A DNA stretch of 64,000 bases from Micromonospora andamanensis (GTDB taxonomy: Bacteria > Actinomycetota > Actinomycetes > Mycobacteriales > Micromonosporaceae), in assembly GCF_016863495.1 (NCBI RefSeq), contig NZ_BOOZ01000009.1:42810-106809 (forward strand), written 5' to 3'. Position numbers and translations under genes: made by a program. This document shows, one piece after another, positions 16,139 to 25,678 of this stretch (within the stretch, counting starts at the first letter, position 1; each line of letters begins with the position of its first letter). The notes below the pieces were generated by a model, which made no database searches, was not told the DNA's origin, and worked only from the letters and a program-made list of their open reading frames with translations.

Positions 16139-17667
16139 GCCGGACCCAACCGGCCGTCGAGGAACGCCTCCCACATCACCCGACGGCGCGGCTTGCCGCT
16201 CGTCGTGCGGGCGATGCCGCCGGCGGTGGCGGTCACGGCCAGCAGGTCGGCGCCGACGAACCGGCCGGCCAGCGCCTCGGCGGCGAGCCGCCACCAGTCG
16301 GGCTGCGGACGTTCCAGCAGGACCACCACTGTCGGTCGGCCGGCGCGGCTGCCGGCGAGCACGGCCACCCGACCCGGCGGGATCGCGTCGGCGGCGGCGA
16401 TAGCGGTCTCCACGTCGGCCGCGAAGACGAAGCGGCCGTGGACCTTCACCCCGTCGCCGAGCCGGCCGACGACGAACAGTTCCCCGTCGTGGAGGAAGCC
16501 CGCGTCGCCGGTGTGCACCGGGTCCGCCCCGACGCCGGCACCACCGACCACGATCTCACCGAGCTGACCCGGTGCCACCGAGCAGCCGTCACCGTCCAGG
16601 ACCGACACGCTGACCCCGGACAGCGGTTTGCCACACCCCACCACCGCACCCTCGGTGGGGCTGCTGACCACACGCCAGGGTTCGCCCGACGCCACCCCGG
16701 TGACCGCCAGGGTCGCCTCCGCCAGGCCGTACGCCGGCCGCACCGCCGTCGGGCGCAGACCGAACGGTCCGAGCAGCTCCACGAACCGGTGCAGGGTGGC
16801 CGGCGGGATCCGCTCCGCGCCCACGATCACCGACCGCCAGGCGCTGAAGTCGAGGCCGGCGAGGCTCTCCGGGCGTACCCGTCGGGTCACGTAGTCGAGG
16901 CCGAAGGCCGGCATCGCGGTCAGCCGGGCGCCGTGTCGTCCGAAGCACTCCAGGTAGCGCATCGGTCGACGGAGGAACTCGACTGTCGGCAGGGACCACA
17001 GGTCACCGCCGACCGTCACCGGCAGCAGCAGACAGCCGATCAGTCCCATGTCGTGGTGCACGGGCAGCCAGGACGCGGTCGGATCAGTCGGTGTCATCCG
17101 CAGCCAGCGGGCGATCGCGCCGAGGTTGGCGGTCAGCGCGCCGACGCCTACCCGTACGCCCCGGGCGGGGCCGGTGGTGCCCGAGGTGAACTGGACGACC
17201 GCCACGGCCGGCACCGCCCGGCCGGGCTCACGATCGGCGTCGGGGACCGTGGCGAGGAGTTCGTCCAGCGGGGCCGCGTCGACGCCCCGGGCGGCCGCCA
17301 GCTCGCCCGTGCGGACGAAGTCAGCGTCATGCACGACGAGGGTCGGCGTCGACCAGCCGAGCAGCCTGTCGACATGCGCGTCGTAACTGTCGGCGCGGGC
17401 GAAGGCCGCGGGCGGCGGTAGTGGGGCTGGTGTCGCACCGGCGAGCAGCGCCCCGAAGAACATCGCGACGAAGCGCGGGCCGCCCGCCAGCCCGAGAGCC
17501 ACCACGTCGCCGGGACGCACACCGGCGGCGACGAGCGCGCACGCCGACCGGCGCGTCAACGCGGCGAGGACGTCGTAGGGCCACTCGTCCCAGCTCTCAG
17601 TGGTCGCGAACCGCACCCACCCGCCCCGGCGGGGGCGCCGCGTCCAGCCAAGCAGATCGATGTCCAT
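16072..17667 (-). CDS. Fatty-acyl-AMP ligase (FAAL) family
   Basis: About 531 residues. Features: VVQFTSGTTGPARGVRV (P-loop), WLPVHHDMGLIGCLL (the HHDMGLIG hallmark of FAALs), PAYGLAEATLAV, TGDAGFLHDGELFVVGR and the C-terminal TTSGKPRRR. FAALs activate a free carboxylic acid as acyl-AMP and pass it directly to a carrier protein rather than to CoA. Start chosen at ATG 17667, preceded by GAGGTGGGG; an upstream GTG at 17709 would add 14 residues. It faces away from the plus-strand genes at 17737 and runs tail-to-tail into the thioesterase. Possible acceptors are the free carriers at 22066, 33953 or 49806. Substrate not readable from sequence; a fatty, polyene or aryl acid is possible. Confidence 0.9.
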   Translation of the reverse strand: MDIDLLGWTRRPRRGGWVRFATTESWDEWPYDVLAALTRRSACALVAAGVRPGDVVALGLAGGPRFVAMFFGALLAGATPAPLPPPAAFARADSYDAHVDRLLGWSTPTLVVHDADFVRTGELAAARGVDAAPLDELLATVPDADREPGRAVPAVAVVQFTSGTTGPARGVRVGVGALTANLGAIARWLRMTPTDPTASWLPVHHDMGLIGCLLLPVTVGGDLWSLPTVEFLRRPMRYLECFGRHGARLTAMPAFGLDYVTRRVRPESLAGLDFSAWRSVIVGAERIPPATLHRFVELLGPFGLRPTAVRPAYGLAEATLAVTGVASGEPWRVVSSPTEGAVVGCGKPLSGVSVSVLDGDGCSVAPGQLGEIVVGGAGVGADPVHTGDAGFLHDGELFVVGRLGDGVKVHGRFVFAADVETAIAAADAIPPGRVAVLAGSRAGRPTVVVLLERPQPDWWRLAAEALAGRFVGADLLAVTATAGGIARTTSGKPRRRVMWEAFLDGRLGPAQQLSPSPCPSAATTASRSSTR

Positions 17668-17736
17668 GGCCCGCCCCACCTCGGTGTACGCATCCACTGT
17701 CGAGCACACTAGGTCGGCTCGGAGGGCGCGGGTAGC

Positions 17737-19100
<1,364 letters not shown>

Positions 19101-19102
19101 CG

Positions 19103-20287
19103 ATGGAGAACGAGCAGTTCTTCCGCGACGCCCGCGACGACCTGAACGGGCCGCTGCACGGCGTCCGGGTCCTCGACGTGACGAAGGTGTGGTCCGGGCC
19201 GCTGGCCACCTGCGTACTCGCTGACCTCGGCGCCGACGTCGTGCGGGTCGAGCTGCCCGACGGGCGCGACGGCGAGGTGCCGCCCACGATTCCGGGCACC
19301 GGCCTGTCCTGGTTCCGGCAGAGCGTCAACCGGAACAAGCGCAGCGTCGGTGCCGACCTGCGTACCGACGAGGGCCGGCGCACCCTGCTGTCCCTGGTAC
19401 GGGTCGCCGACGTGCTCGTCGAGAACTACCGCCCCGGGGTACTGGCGCGATGGGGGGTCGGCTACCCGCAGTGCCGGGCCGTCCGACCGGAGCTGGTCTA
19501 CGTTTCGGTGTCCGGCTGGGGTCAGTACGGACCGGGCGTGGACAGGTCGGCCTACGACCCGGTGGTGCAGGCCGCCGGCGGGTGGATGGCGCTCAACGGA
19601 CCGCCCGACGGGCAGCCGGTACGCGCACCGACGTTCCTCGCCGACGAGCTGGCCGGGCTGCACGCCGCCATCGCGGCGCTCGGTGCGCTGGCGCACCGGT
19701 CCCGTACCGGCGAGGGGCAGCACGTCGACGTCGCCATGCTCGACTCGTTGCTGTTCAGCAGCAGCGGACTGCTGTCGCTGGCCGCAGCCGGCGCCCCGCC
19801 GCAACGGATGGGCAACCAGACCGACTTCGTGGTGCCCGCCAACGTCTACCACTGCCGTGACGGGGACATCTACCTGGCCGTCTCGCTCGACCGGCACTGG
19901 CGACGGCTGACCGCGCTGATGGGCCACCCGGAACTGGCCCGCGACCCCACGTTCGCCACGAACCGGGACCGCCTTGCCCACCGGAGCCTGGTCGACGCGG
20001 TGGTGGCCGGCTGGTGCGCGACGGTGACCGTGGCCGAGGCGGTTGCCGCGCTCGCCGAGGCCGGCCTAGCGGTGTCGGCCGTGCGGGAGCTGTGCCAGGT
20101 CGCCGACGACCCGCAGGTGCGGGCCCGGCAGATGCTGCAACGGATCCGGCTGCACAACGGCACGGAGGCCGAGCTGACAGGTCCCGCCGCCAAGTTCTCC
20201 CGCACTCCCACCCGGATCCGCCGGCCCGCCCCGGCGGCGGGCGCGGACACCGCCGAGGTCCTCCGGGAGTGGACCGCCGACGCCTGA
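19103..20287 (+). CDS. CaiB/BaiF-family (family III) CoA-transferase
   Basis: About 394 residues from ATG 19103, two bases after the thiolase stop. Family features: LHGVRVLDVTKVWSGPLATC, LADLGADVVRVE, NRNKRSVGADLR, LVENYRPGVLARWG, SGWGQYGPG and the catalytic aspartate segment HVDVAMLDSLL. These enzymes move CoA between carboxylic acids through an enzyme-bound anhydride. Likely role: making or recycling an acyl-CoA used by the neighbouring thiolase or PKS genes. The donor and acceptor are not predictable. The protein is full length. Confidence 0.92.
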   Translation: MENEQFFRDARDDLNGPLHGVRVLDVTKVWSGPLATCVLADLGADVVRVELPDGRDGEVPPTIPGTGLSWFRQSVNRNKRSVGADLRTDEGRRTLLSLVRVADVLVENYRPGVLARWGVGYPQCRAVRPELVYVSVSGWGQYGPGVDRSAYDPVVQAAGGWMALNGPPDGQPVRAPTFLADELAGLHAAIAALGALAHRSRTGEGQHVDVAMLDSLLFSSSGLLSLAAAGAPPQRMGNQTDFVVPANVYHCRDGDIYLAVSLDRHWRRLTALMGHPELARDPTFATNRDRLAHRSLVDAVVAGWCATVTVAEAVAALAEAGLAVSAVRELCQVADDPQVRARQMLQRIRLHNGTEAELTGPAAKFSRTPTRIRRPAPAAGADTAEVLREWTADA

Positions 20288-20297
20288 CCGCGTGTGG

Positions 20298-20329
20298 CCG
20301 CCGGTGCCCGAACGCGTTGCCACCGGCGG
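20298..20329 (+). terminator. Stem-loop between CoA-transferase and ketoreductase genes
   Basis: Nine-base arms CCGCCGGTG (20298-20306) and CACCGGCGG (20321-20329) with a 14-base loop lie in the 116-base gap between two co-directional genes. No T-run follows, so it may attenuate, stabilise mRNA or mean nothing in this GC-rich DNA. The rest of the gap holds only the GGGAGG ribosome site for the next gene. Confidence 0.3.
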
Positions 20330-20403
20330 AATTCCTGGGCGATGGTGCACCCAGCCCGAGCCGTCGGGCAGCACCCCCACAGTCCGCCCAGTCGGGAGGC
20401 GAG

Positions 20404-21141
20404 ATGACTCGGCGCGTCGCGCTGGTAACCGGCGCCTCACGAGGAATCGGCCGGGCCGTCGCGCTCGACCTGGCCCGCCGCGGCTACGCGGTCGCCGGTT
20501 GTTACGCCCGGGACACCGACGGAGCGGACCGCACCGCAGCCGACCTGGCGGCACTCGGCGTACCGGCGATGATGCGGGCCTGTGACGTGGGCGACTCGGA
20601 GGCGGTCGACGATCTGCTCGCCGCGGTGGAGACGGAACTCGGCGGCCTCGACGCGGTCGTCAACAACGCCGGCATCGCCCGCGACGCCCCGCTTGTGCTC
20701 TCGTCCTCGGCGGACTGGGACACGACGATCGCGATAAACCTGACAGGTACCCGCAATGTGTGTCGGGGGGCCGCGTTCCGCTTCATGAAGCGCCGCTCCG
20801 GCGCGATCGTGAACATGTCGTCGGTCGCCGGGGTCACCGGCAACACCGGCCAGACCACCTACGCCGCCACCAAGGCCGGCGTGATCGGACTCAGCCGGTC
20901 GCTGGCCAAGGAGGTCGGCGCCTACGGGGTACGGGTAAACGTGGTCGCTCCCGGTTTCATCGAGACCGACATGACGGCGGGGCTGAGCGGCCGGCTGCGC
21001 GACGACGCCCTGCGCCGGGTGCCGCTCCGCCGGTTCGGCGCCACCGGGGACGTCGCTCCGCTCGTCTCGTTCCTGCTCTCCGACGACGCCAGCTACATCA
21101 CCGGCCAGGTCTTCCGGGTGGACGGAGGTATCGCGCTGTGA
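20404..21141 (+). CDS. 3-oxoacyl-ACP reductase (FabG-type ketoreductase)
   Basis: About 245 residues from ATG 20404, with GGGAGG at 20394-20399. It is a classical short-chain dehydrogenase: VTGASRGIGRAV cofactor loop, NNAGIARD, and the catalytic Ser-Tyr-Lys in NMSSVAG and YAATKAG, ending in ITGQVFRVDGG. It should reduce 3-ketoacyl-ACP to 3-hydroxyacyl-ACP with NADPH. It stands directly before a dehydratase, an ACP and four ketosynthase-like genes, which makes it the ketoreductase of a reducing type II PKS rather than of housekeeping fatty acid synthesis. Confidence 0.93.
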   Translation: MTRRVALVTGASRGIGRAVALDLARRGYAVAGCYARDTDGADRTAADLAALGVPAMMRACDVGDSEAVDDLLAAVETELGGLDAVVNNAGIARDAPLVLSSSADWDTTIAINLTGTRNVCRGAAFRFMKRRSGAIVNMSSVAGVTGNTGQTTYAATKAGVIGLSRSLAKEVGAYGVRVNVVAPGFIETDMTAGLSGRLRDDALRRVPLRRFGATGDVAPLVSFLLSDDASYITGQVFRVDGGIAL

Positions 21142-22028
21142 CGATCCAGATTCCGACGGCCGCCCCACTGGCGGCGTACGACAGGTGGTGGCCGGATACC
21201 ACCACCGAACCGCTGGTCCTGCACGCCCGCAAGACTGTCGACGCCACCGAGCCGTCGCTGCGCGGCCACTTTCCCCGCTTTCCGATCTATCCGGGCGTCT
21301 TCGTGCTGGAGACGCTCAGTCAGCTGGTCCGCGCCGGCCTACCTGGCGGGACGGCACGGCTGTGCCGGGTCTCGTCACTGCGGCTGGTCGCCCCGCTGCT
21401 TGTCGGGGACGAACTGTCGATCGAGGCGACCGCCCGACCACAGGACGGGTCTACCTGGGAGGTGTCGGCGACCGGTACCCGGCGCGACGGAAGCGTCTGC
21501 GCGACGATGCGGGTCACCTGCACCACCGACGGCCGTTCGGCACCGGCCGGTGCCGGCGTGCTGGAGCACCCCCAGGTCCGCGCCCTGCTGCCCCAGCGTT
21601 TCCCGATGCTGCTCGTCGACCGGGTGCTGGAGCTACGGGCGGGCGAGTCCATCACCACCATCAAGGCGATCACCGCGAACGAGCCGTGCTACGCCGACCT
21701 GCCGGACGACGCCGACCCGTCCTGTTTCGCGTACCCGGTGTCGCTGCTCGTCGAGTCGCTCGGGCAGAGCGCCGCGCTGCTGTGGCAGCACAGCGAGCAG
21801 CCGGCCGAGAAGCGTGGCCCGCACCGCCACCTGTTGTTCCTGACCGCCCGGGGCTACGAGGTGTCGGGCGAGGCGCACCCCGGCGATGTCGTCCGGCACG
21901 TCGTACGGCTGGACCAGGTGGTCGCCGACACCGGCTTCTGCCACGGCGAGAGCTGGGTCGGCGACCGGCGGATCGCCCGGGTGGAGACCCTGATGGCGGC
22001 GCAGCGGCCGGACGAGCAGCTGCGCTGA
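21138..22028 (+). CDS. Double-hotdog dehydratase (FabA/FabZ-like)
   Basis: About 296 residues; GTG 21138 overlaps the ketoreductase stop. Two hotdog domains are joined. The first half carries the catalytic histidine loop LRGHFPRFPIYPGVFVLE. The second half has LLPQRFPMLLVDRVLEL and FAYPVSLLVESLGQSAAL, where the GHFP loop is missing but the helix with the acidic residue (ESLGQ) is kept. Fused, functionally complementary hotdogs are known for 3-hydroxyacyl dehydratases. It should remove water from 3-hydroxyacyl-ACP. As no enoyl reductase is found in the window, the chain would stay unsaturated. Confidence 0.88.
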   Translation: MTIQIPTAAPLAAYDRWWPDTTTEPLVLHARKTVDATEPSLRGHFPRFPIYPGVFVLETLSQLVRAGLPGGTARLCRVSSLRLVAPLLVGDELSIEATARPQDGSTWEVSATGTRRDGSVCATMRVTCTTDGRSAPAGAGVLEHPQVRALLPQRFPMLLVDRVLELRAGESITTIKAITANEPCYADLPDDADPSCFAYPVSLLVESLGQSAALLWQHSEQPAEKRGPHRHLLFLTARGYEVSGEAHPGDVVRHVVRLDQVVADTGFCHGESWVGDRRIARVETLMAAQRPDEQLR

Positions 22029-22065
22029 GCACCACCTGCACACCCAACGAGCCGAGAGGACGCCC

Positions 22066-22338
22066 ATGAGCAACACGGACGAGGCCGGCGACCCGCGCGA
22101 GCGGCTGGAGGAGCTGCGCGGCATCATCGCCGAGGTCCTGGAGATCGAGCCCGAGGAGCTGACCGACGACAGCGACTTCATGGAGGACCATGAGGCCGAC
22201 TCGCTGCGCGCCATCGAGATCCTCGCCCGGCTGGACAAGCGGTACCACGTCGAGATCCCCCAGTCGGAGCTTCCCGAGCTGACAAATCTCAAGGCCGTCC
22301 ACGAGAGCCTCAGCCGGCACGCGGGCTGGCGGGACTGA
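22066..22338 (+). CDS. Acyl carrier protein
   Basis: About 90 residues, ATG 22066, ribosome site GAGAGGA just upstream. The phosphopantetheine attachment motif is DHEADSLRAIEIL (Ser in ADSL). The acidic four-helix composition, EVLEIEPEELTDDSDF before the motif and the position between dehydratase and ketosynthase identify it as the ACP of the type II PKS set. It is the probable carrier of the growing chain. Confidence 0.93.
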   Translation: MSNTDEAGDPRERLEELRGIIAEVLEIEPEELTDDSDFMEDHEADSLRAIEILARLDKRYHVEIPQSELPELTNLKAVHESLSRHAGWRD

Positions 22339-22341
22339 CAG

Positions 22342-23550
22342 GTGCGCGTCGCGGTCACCGGGCTCGGCCCGGTCTCCAGCATCGGGATCGGTCCGGCCCC
22401 GTTCGCCGAGGGCCTGCGAGCCGGCCGGTCCGGCATCTCGGAGATCACCAGCTTCGACGCGAGCGGATTCCCGCGCCGCCGGGCCGGCGAGGTCCGCGGA
22501 TTCGACCCGCACCGGTCGCTGCGGCGGCTGAAGCCGGAGCACTGGGGGCGGTCGAGCCAGTTCGCGGCGGCCGCCGCCCGGCTCGCGGCCCAGGACGCCA
22601 GGCTCGACGTGGACCGCCTGCCCGGTGGCCCGGAACGGGCGCACGCGGTGATCGGTACGACGAGCGGGGAGTCGGTGGCGGTCGAGGCGTTCACCGCGGC
22701 GCTCGTCGCCGACGGTTTCGCCGCCGTGGATCCGGACCTGGTGGCCCAACTCCCGGCCGGCCGGCTGGCGCACGGGGTCAGCGAGGAACTGGGGCTGGCC
22801 GGGGAGTCGGTGACGCTCGCGACCGCCTGCGCGGCCAGCAACTACGCCATCGGGTACGGCTTCGATCTGCTGGTCAGCGGCGAGGCGGACGTGGTGTTCG
22901 CCGGCGGCGCCGACTCGGTCTGCCGGTGGGCGCACGCCGGTTTCTTCCGGCTCGGCGCGCTGGCCGCGCAGGACTGCGCACCGTTCGACAGTGACCGCGA
23001 CGGCATTCTCACCGCCGAGGGCGGGGCCGTGCTGGTGCTGGAGACCTTCGACCACGCACGGGCCCGGGGCGCGCGGATCTACGCCGAGTTGCTCGGGCAC
23101 GGGCTCAACTGCGACGCCAAGCATCCGGTGGCCCCTGAGTGGACAAGCATCGCCCGCTGTATCCGCATCGCCCACGGCAACGCGGGCGTGACTCCGGCCG
23201 ACATCGACTACATCTGCGCGCACGGCACCGGCACGCCGGCCAACGACGCGGTCGAGGCGCGCGCCATCGTCGAGGTGTTCGGCGAGCACCCACCGCCGGT
23301 CAGCTCGATCAAGTCGTTGATCGGGCACACCATGGGTGCCGCGTCGGGTTTCGGGGCCATAGCCAGCGTGCTCGCCATCGACAAGGGCTTCCTACCGCCG
23401 ACGGTGAACTGGTCCACTGCCGATCCCGACCTCGCCGGAATCGACCCGGTACCCAACGTGGCCCGACCAGCGGCGGTGCGGGTGGTGCAGAACAACGGGT
23501 TCGCCTTCGGTGGCAACAACTCGATAGTCATCTTCGGAGCGGTCAGGTGA
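22342..23550 (+). CDS. Beta-ketoacyl-ACP synthase, catalytically intact (KS, pair 1)
   Basis: About 402 residues from GTG 22342. All active-site residues are present: Cys163 in ATACAASNYAI, His294 in CAHGTGTPAND and His329 in IGHTMGAASG. It is FabF-like (KAS II) in length and motifs. It would carry out decarboxylative Claisen condensation on ACP. Its stop overlaps the start of the next, degenerate KS-like gene by 4 bases, which fits a KS/chain-length-factor heterodimer as in type II PKSs. See finding on the two KS pairs. Confidence 0.93.
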   Translation: MRVAVTGLGPVSSIGIGPAPFAEGLRAGRSGISEITSFDASGFPRRRAGEVRGFDPHRSLRRLKPEHWGRSSQFAAAAARLAAQDARLDVDRLPGGPERAHAVIGTTSGESVAVEAFTAALVADGFAAVDPDLVAQLPAGRLAHGVSEELGLAGESVTLATACAASNYAIGYGFDLLVSGEADVVFAGGADSVCRWAHAGFFRLGALAAQDCAPFDSDRDGILTAEGGAVLVLETFDHARARGARIYAELLGHGLNCDAKHPVAPEWTSIARCIRIAHGNAGVTPADIDYICAHGTGTPANDAVEARAIVEVFGEHPPPVSSIKSLIGHTMGAASGFGAIASVLAIDKGFLPPTVNWSTADPDLAGIDPVPNVARPAAVRVVQNNGFAFGGNNSIVIFGAVR

Positions 23551-24572
23551 CCGCGCTGCGGGTACGAGGGCTCGGCGTGCTGCTGCCGTCGGTGGCCGCG
23601 CCGGGCGACACCTCGTTTCCGGACCGGCAGGTGCACGCGGTCGACGGGTTCGACGTACGGGAGCGCCTCGGCCGTAGAGGCACCAGCTTCTTCGACCGGA
23701 CCACCGCCCTCGCCGTCGCCGTCTGCGCCGACGCGCTGCGCGATGCCGGCGTCGAGGCCGATCCCCGGCAACCGCAGGATCGCATCGGTGTGGTGCTCGC
23801 GACCACGCTCGGCAGCTTTCGTTCCACGAGCGACTTCACCCGGGAGACCCTGGTACAGGAGCGGCCCTACCTGGTCAACCCGGTGCTCTTCCCCAACACG
23901 GTGATGAACTGCGCCGCCGGGCAGTCCGCGATCCGGCTCGGCCTGCGCGGGGTGAACGCCACGGTGGCGGGTGGACCTGTGGCGTTCCTGCACGCGCTGC
24001 GCTACGCCGCCGACGTCCTCGCCCGGGGCTACGCCGACCTGATGGTGGTCGGCGCGGCCGAGGAACTGTCGCCGCACCGGGCGTGGTCGCAGGCGTTGGC
24101 CCGGGGCGGCGCCGGCGCGGACTGCGGTGAGTCGGCCGCCGCGTTCGTTGTCGTCCGGGACGACGGGACCGACGGGACCGACGGGACCAGCGTGCGGATC
24201 CTGGCCACCGCGGCCGGATATGGCCCCGACGGCCGCCGGGCCGACGCGCTGTCCGGCTGCGTACGCCGGGCGCTCGACCGGGCCGGCGTCGCGGCGGCCC
24301 AGGTCGATCTGGTCGTCACCGTCGAGACCGCGACAGACGATAACGGGCAGTTCGAGGTCGCCACGCGCGTGCTCGGGCACCACCCCAAGCACCGGCAGGT
24401 CACCGCGTTGTTCGGTGACTGCGACGCCGCGACCTCCGCGGCCGGCCTGGCCCAGTTGATGCTGGACCGTCGCGCCCACCCGGAGGAGCCCGGCAGCACC
24501 GCCCTCCTGGTCGCCGAGGGCGTCGACGGCGCCGCAGCGGCGGCGCTGGTGAGGAGCCCGCAGTGCCGGTGA
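23547..24572 (+). CDS. Degenerate ketosynthase, chain-length-factor-like (pair 1)
   Basis: About 341 residues, GTG 23547. The N-terminal ketosynthase fold is recognisable (NCAAGQSAIRLGLRGVNATV, LARGYADLMVVGAAEEL). By alignment to FabF (IKYGLKGPNLSISTAC) the nucleophilic cysteine position is occupied by proline (about residue 144, VAGGPVAF). The Cys in NCAAG lies 22 residues upstream of that site. The HGTGT motif is absent (VTVETATDDNGQFE in its place) and the GH motif reads GDCDAATSAAG. It therefore cannot condense by itself and probably acts as a partner subunit for the intact KS before it. It holds a short 9-base triplicate coding TDGTDGTDG. It overlaps the next KS by 10 bases. Confidence 0.85.
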   Translation: MTALRVRGLGVLLPSVAAPGDTSFPDRQVHAVDGFDVRERLGRRGTSFFDRTTALAVAVCADALRDAGVEADPRQPQDRIGVVLATTLGSFRSTSDFTRETLVQERPYLVNPVLFPNTVMNCAAGQSAIRLGLRGVNATVAGGPVAFLHALRYAADVLARGYADLMVVGAAEELSPHRAWSQALARGGAGADCGESAAAFVVVRDDGTDGTDGTSVRILATAAGYGPDGRRADALSGCVRRALDRAGVAAAQVDLVVTVETATDDNGQFEVATRVLGHHPKHRQVTALFGDCDAATSAAGLAQLMLDRRAHPEEPGSTALLVAEGVDGAAAAALVRSPQCR

Positions 24573-25678
24573 TCGCGGCGAGCACCCAGCTGACCTGCTT
24601 CGGCGATGGGTCGCGAACCTGGGACGCCCTGACCCAGGGCCGGTGTGGCGCCCGCCCGTTCGACCCGACGACGGCCGCCCGCCTGAACGTCGGGGCCGGC
24701 TATCCGATCGCCGGCGGCAGCGACCCGGGGCGAGCAGCCGGCTGGCTCGTCACGGTGTTGCGGGCCGCCGTGGCGCAGGCGGGCGTCGACGCACACCGGG
24801 AGCGTGTCGTGGTGGTGGTCGGCACTGGCCTGCGCCAGTTGGCGGACGTCGAGCACTGGGCCCTGACGGCCACCCCGTGCCCGGTCGACAAGCTCCATTT
24901 CGGATCGGCGGTCCGGGCCGCCCTGCCCGGCGTACGGGACATCGTGACCCTCGCCAACGCGTGCAGTGCGGGTGGGCACGCGCTGGCGATGGCCCAGGAC
25001 CTGGTCGACGCCGGGGAGGCCGACGTGGCTGTCGCCGCCGCTGCGGACACCACCACGTTGTCGATGCAGGCGATGATCGGCCGGGTGGCCGACCGGCCCA
25101 CCGAACGGGTGCGCCCCTTCGACCGCGACCGCACCGGCGTCCTGCTCGGCGACGGTGCCGCCGCCGTGGTGGTCGCGCCGGCCGGGCGCGCGGGTCCACG
25201 GCTGGCCCGCCTGCTGGCCACCGGGCTGTCCTGCGACGCGGTGCACGAGACCGCGCCCGACGTCGGCGGGATGACCCGAGCGATGCGCGACGCGCTGCAC
25301 CGGGCCGACCGGGAGGCCCGTGACGTCCGGGTCGTGGTGGCGCACGGCACCGGCACCGCGCTCAACGACCCGGCCGAGTGCCGGGCGATCCACGAGGTGA
25401 TCCTCGCTGACCGGGGTGACCCGTGGGTGACAGCGCTCAAGGGCGCGATCGGGCACACCTCCGGGGCCGCCGCGCTGTGCGGGGTCGATGTCGCCCTGCG
25501 CGGCCTGCGCGTCGGTGCCGTACCACCGGTCGTCGGGCTGGGCGTTCCGCTCGCCGAGGCCGACGGCGTACGGCTGGTCCGGGACCGCCCGGTCGCGGTG
25601 CCCGGCTCGCTTACCCAGGTCAACTCGTTCGGCTTCGGCGGGGTCAACGCCGTCACGCTGCTGGAGCCGGCATGCTGA
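24563..25678 (+). CDS. Beta-ketoacyl-ACP synthase, catalytically intact (KS, pair 2)
   Basis: About 371 residues, GTG 24563. Active-site residues are complete: Cys134 in LANACSAGGHAL, His261 in VAHGTGTALND and His298 in IGHTSGAAAL, with the glycine-rich VNSFGFGGVNAV near the C-terminus. It is shorter than the KS of pair 1 and its sequence differs clearly, so it is not a recent duplicate. It overlaps the following degenerate KS by 7 bases. It may handle a different chain length or the first condensation. Confidence 0.92.
   Translation: MPVIAASTQLTCFGDGSRTWDALTQGRCGARPFDPTTAARLNVGAGYPIAGGSDPGRAAGWLVTVLRAAVAQAGVDAHRERVVVVVGTGLRQLADVEHWALTATPCPVDKLHFGSAVRAALPGVRDIVTLANACSAGGHALAMAQDLVDAGEADVAVAAAADTTTLSMQAMIGRVADRPTERVRPFDRDRTGVLLGDGAAAVVVAPAGRAGPRLARLLATGLSCDAVHETAPDVGGMTRAMRDALHRADREARDVRVVVAHGTGTALNDPAECRAIHEVILADRGDPWVTALKGAIGHTSGAAALCGVDVALRGLRVGAVPPVVGLGVPLAEADGVRLVRDRPVAVPGSLTQVNSFGFGGVNAVTLLEPAC

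Noticed and set aside
23910..23912. Cys122 of the KS-like gene at 23547 as catalytic nucleophile
   Set aside because: Alignment to FabF places this Cys 22 residues upstream of the active site; the true position is Pro.
24160..24190. Triplicate 9-base repeat GACGGGACC-type in the KS-like gene
   Set aside because: Short low-complexity Asp-Gly-Thr loop; too small to interpret.
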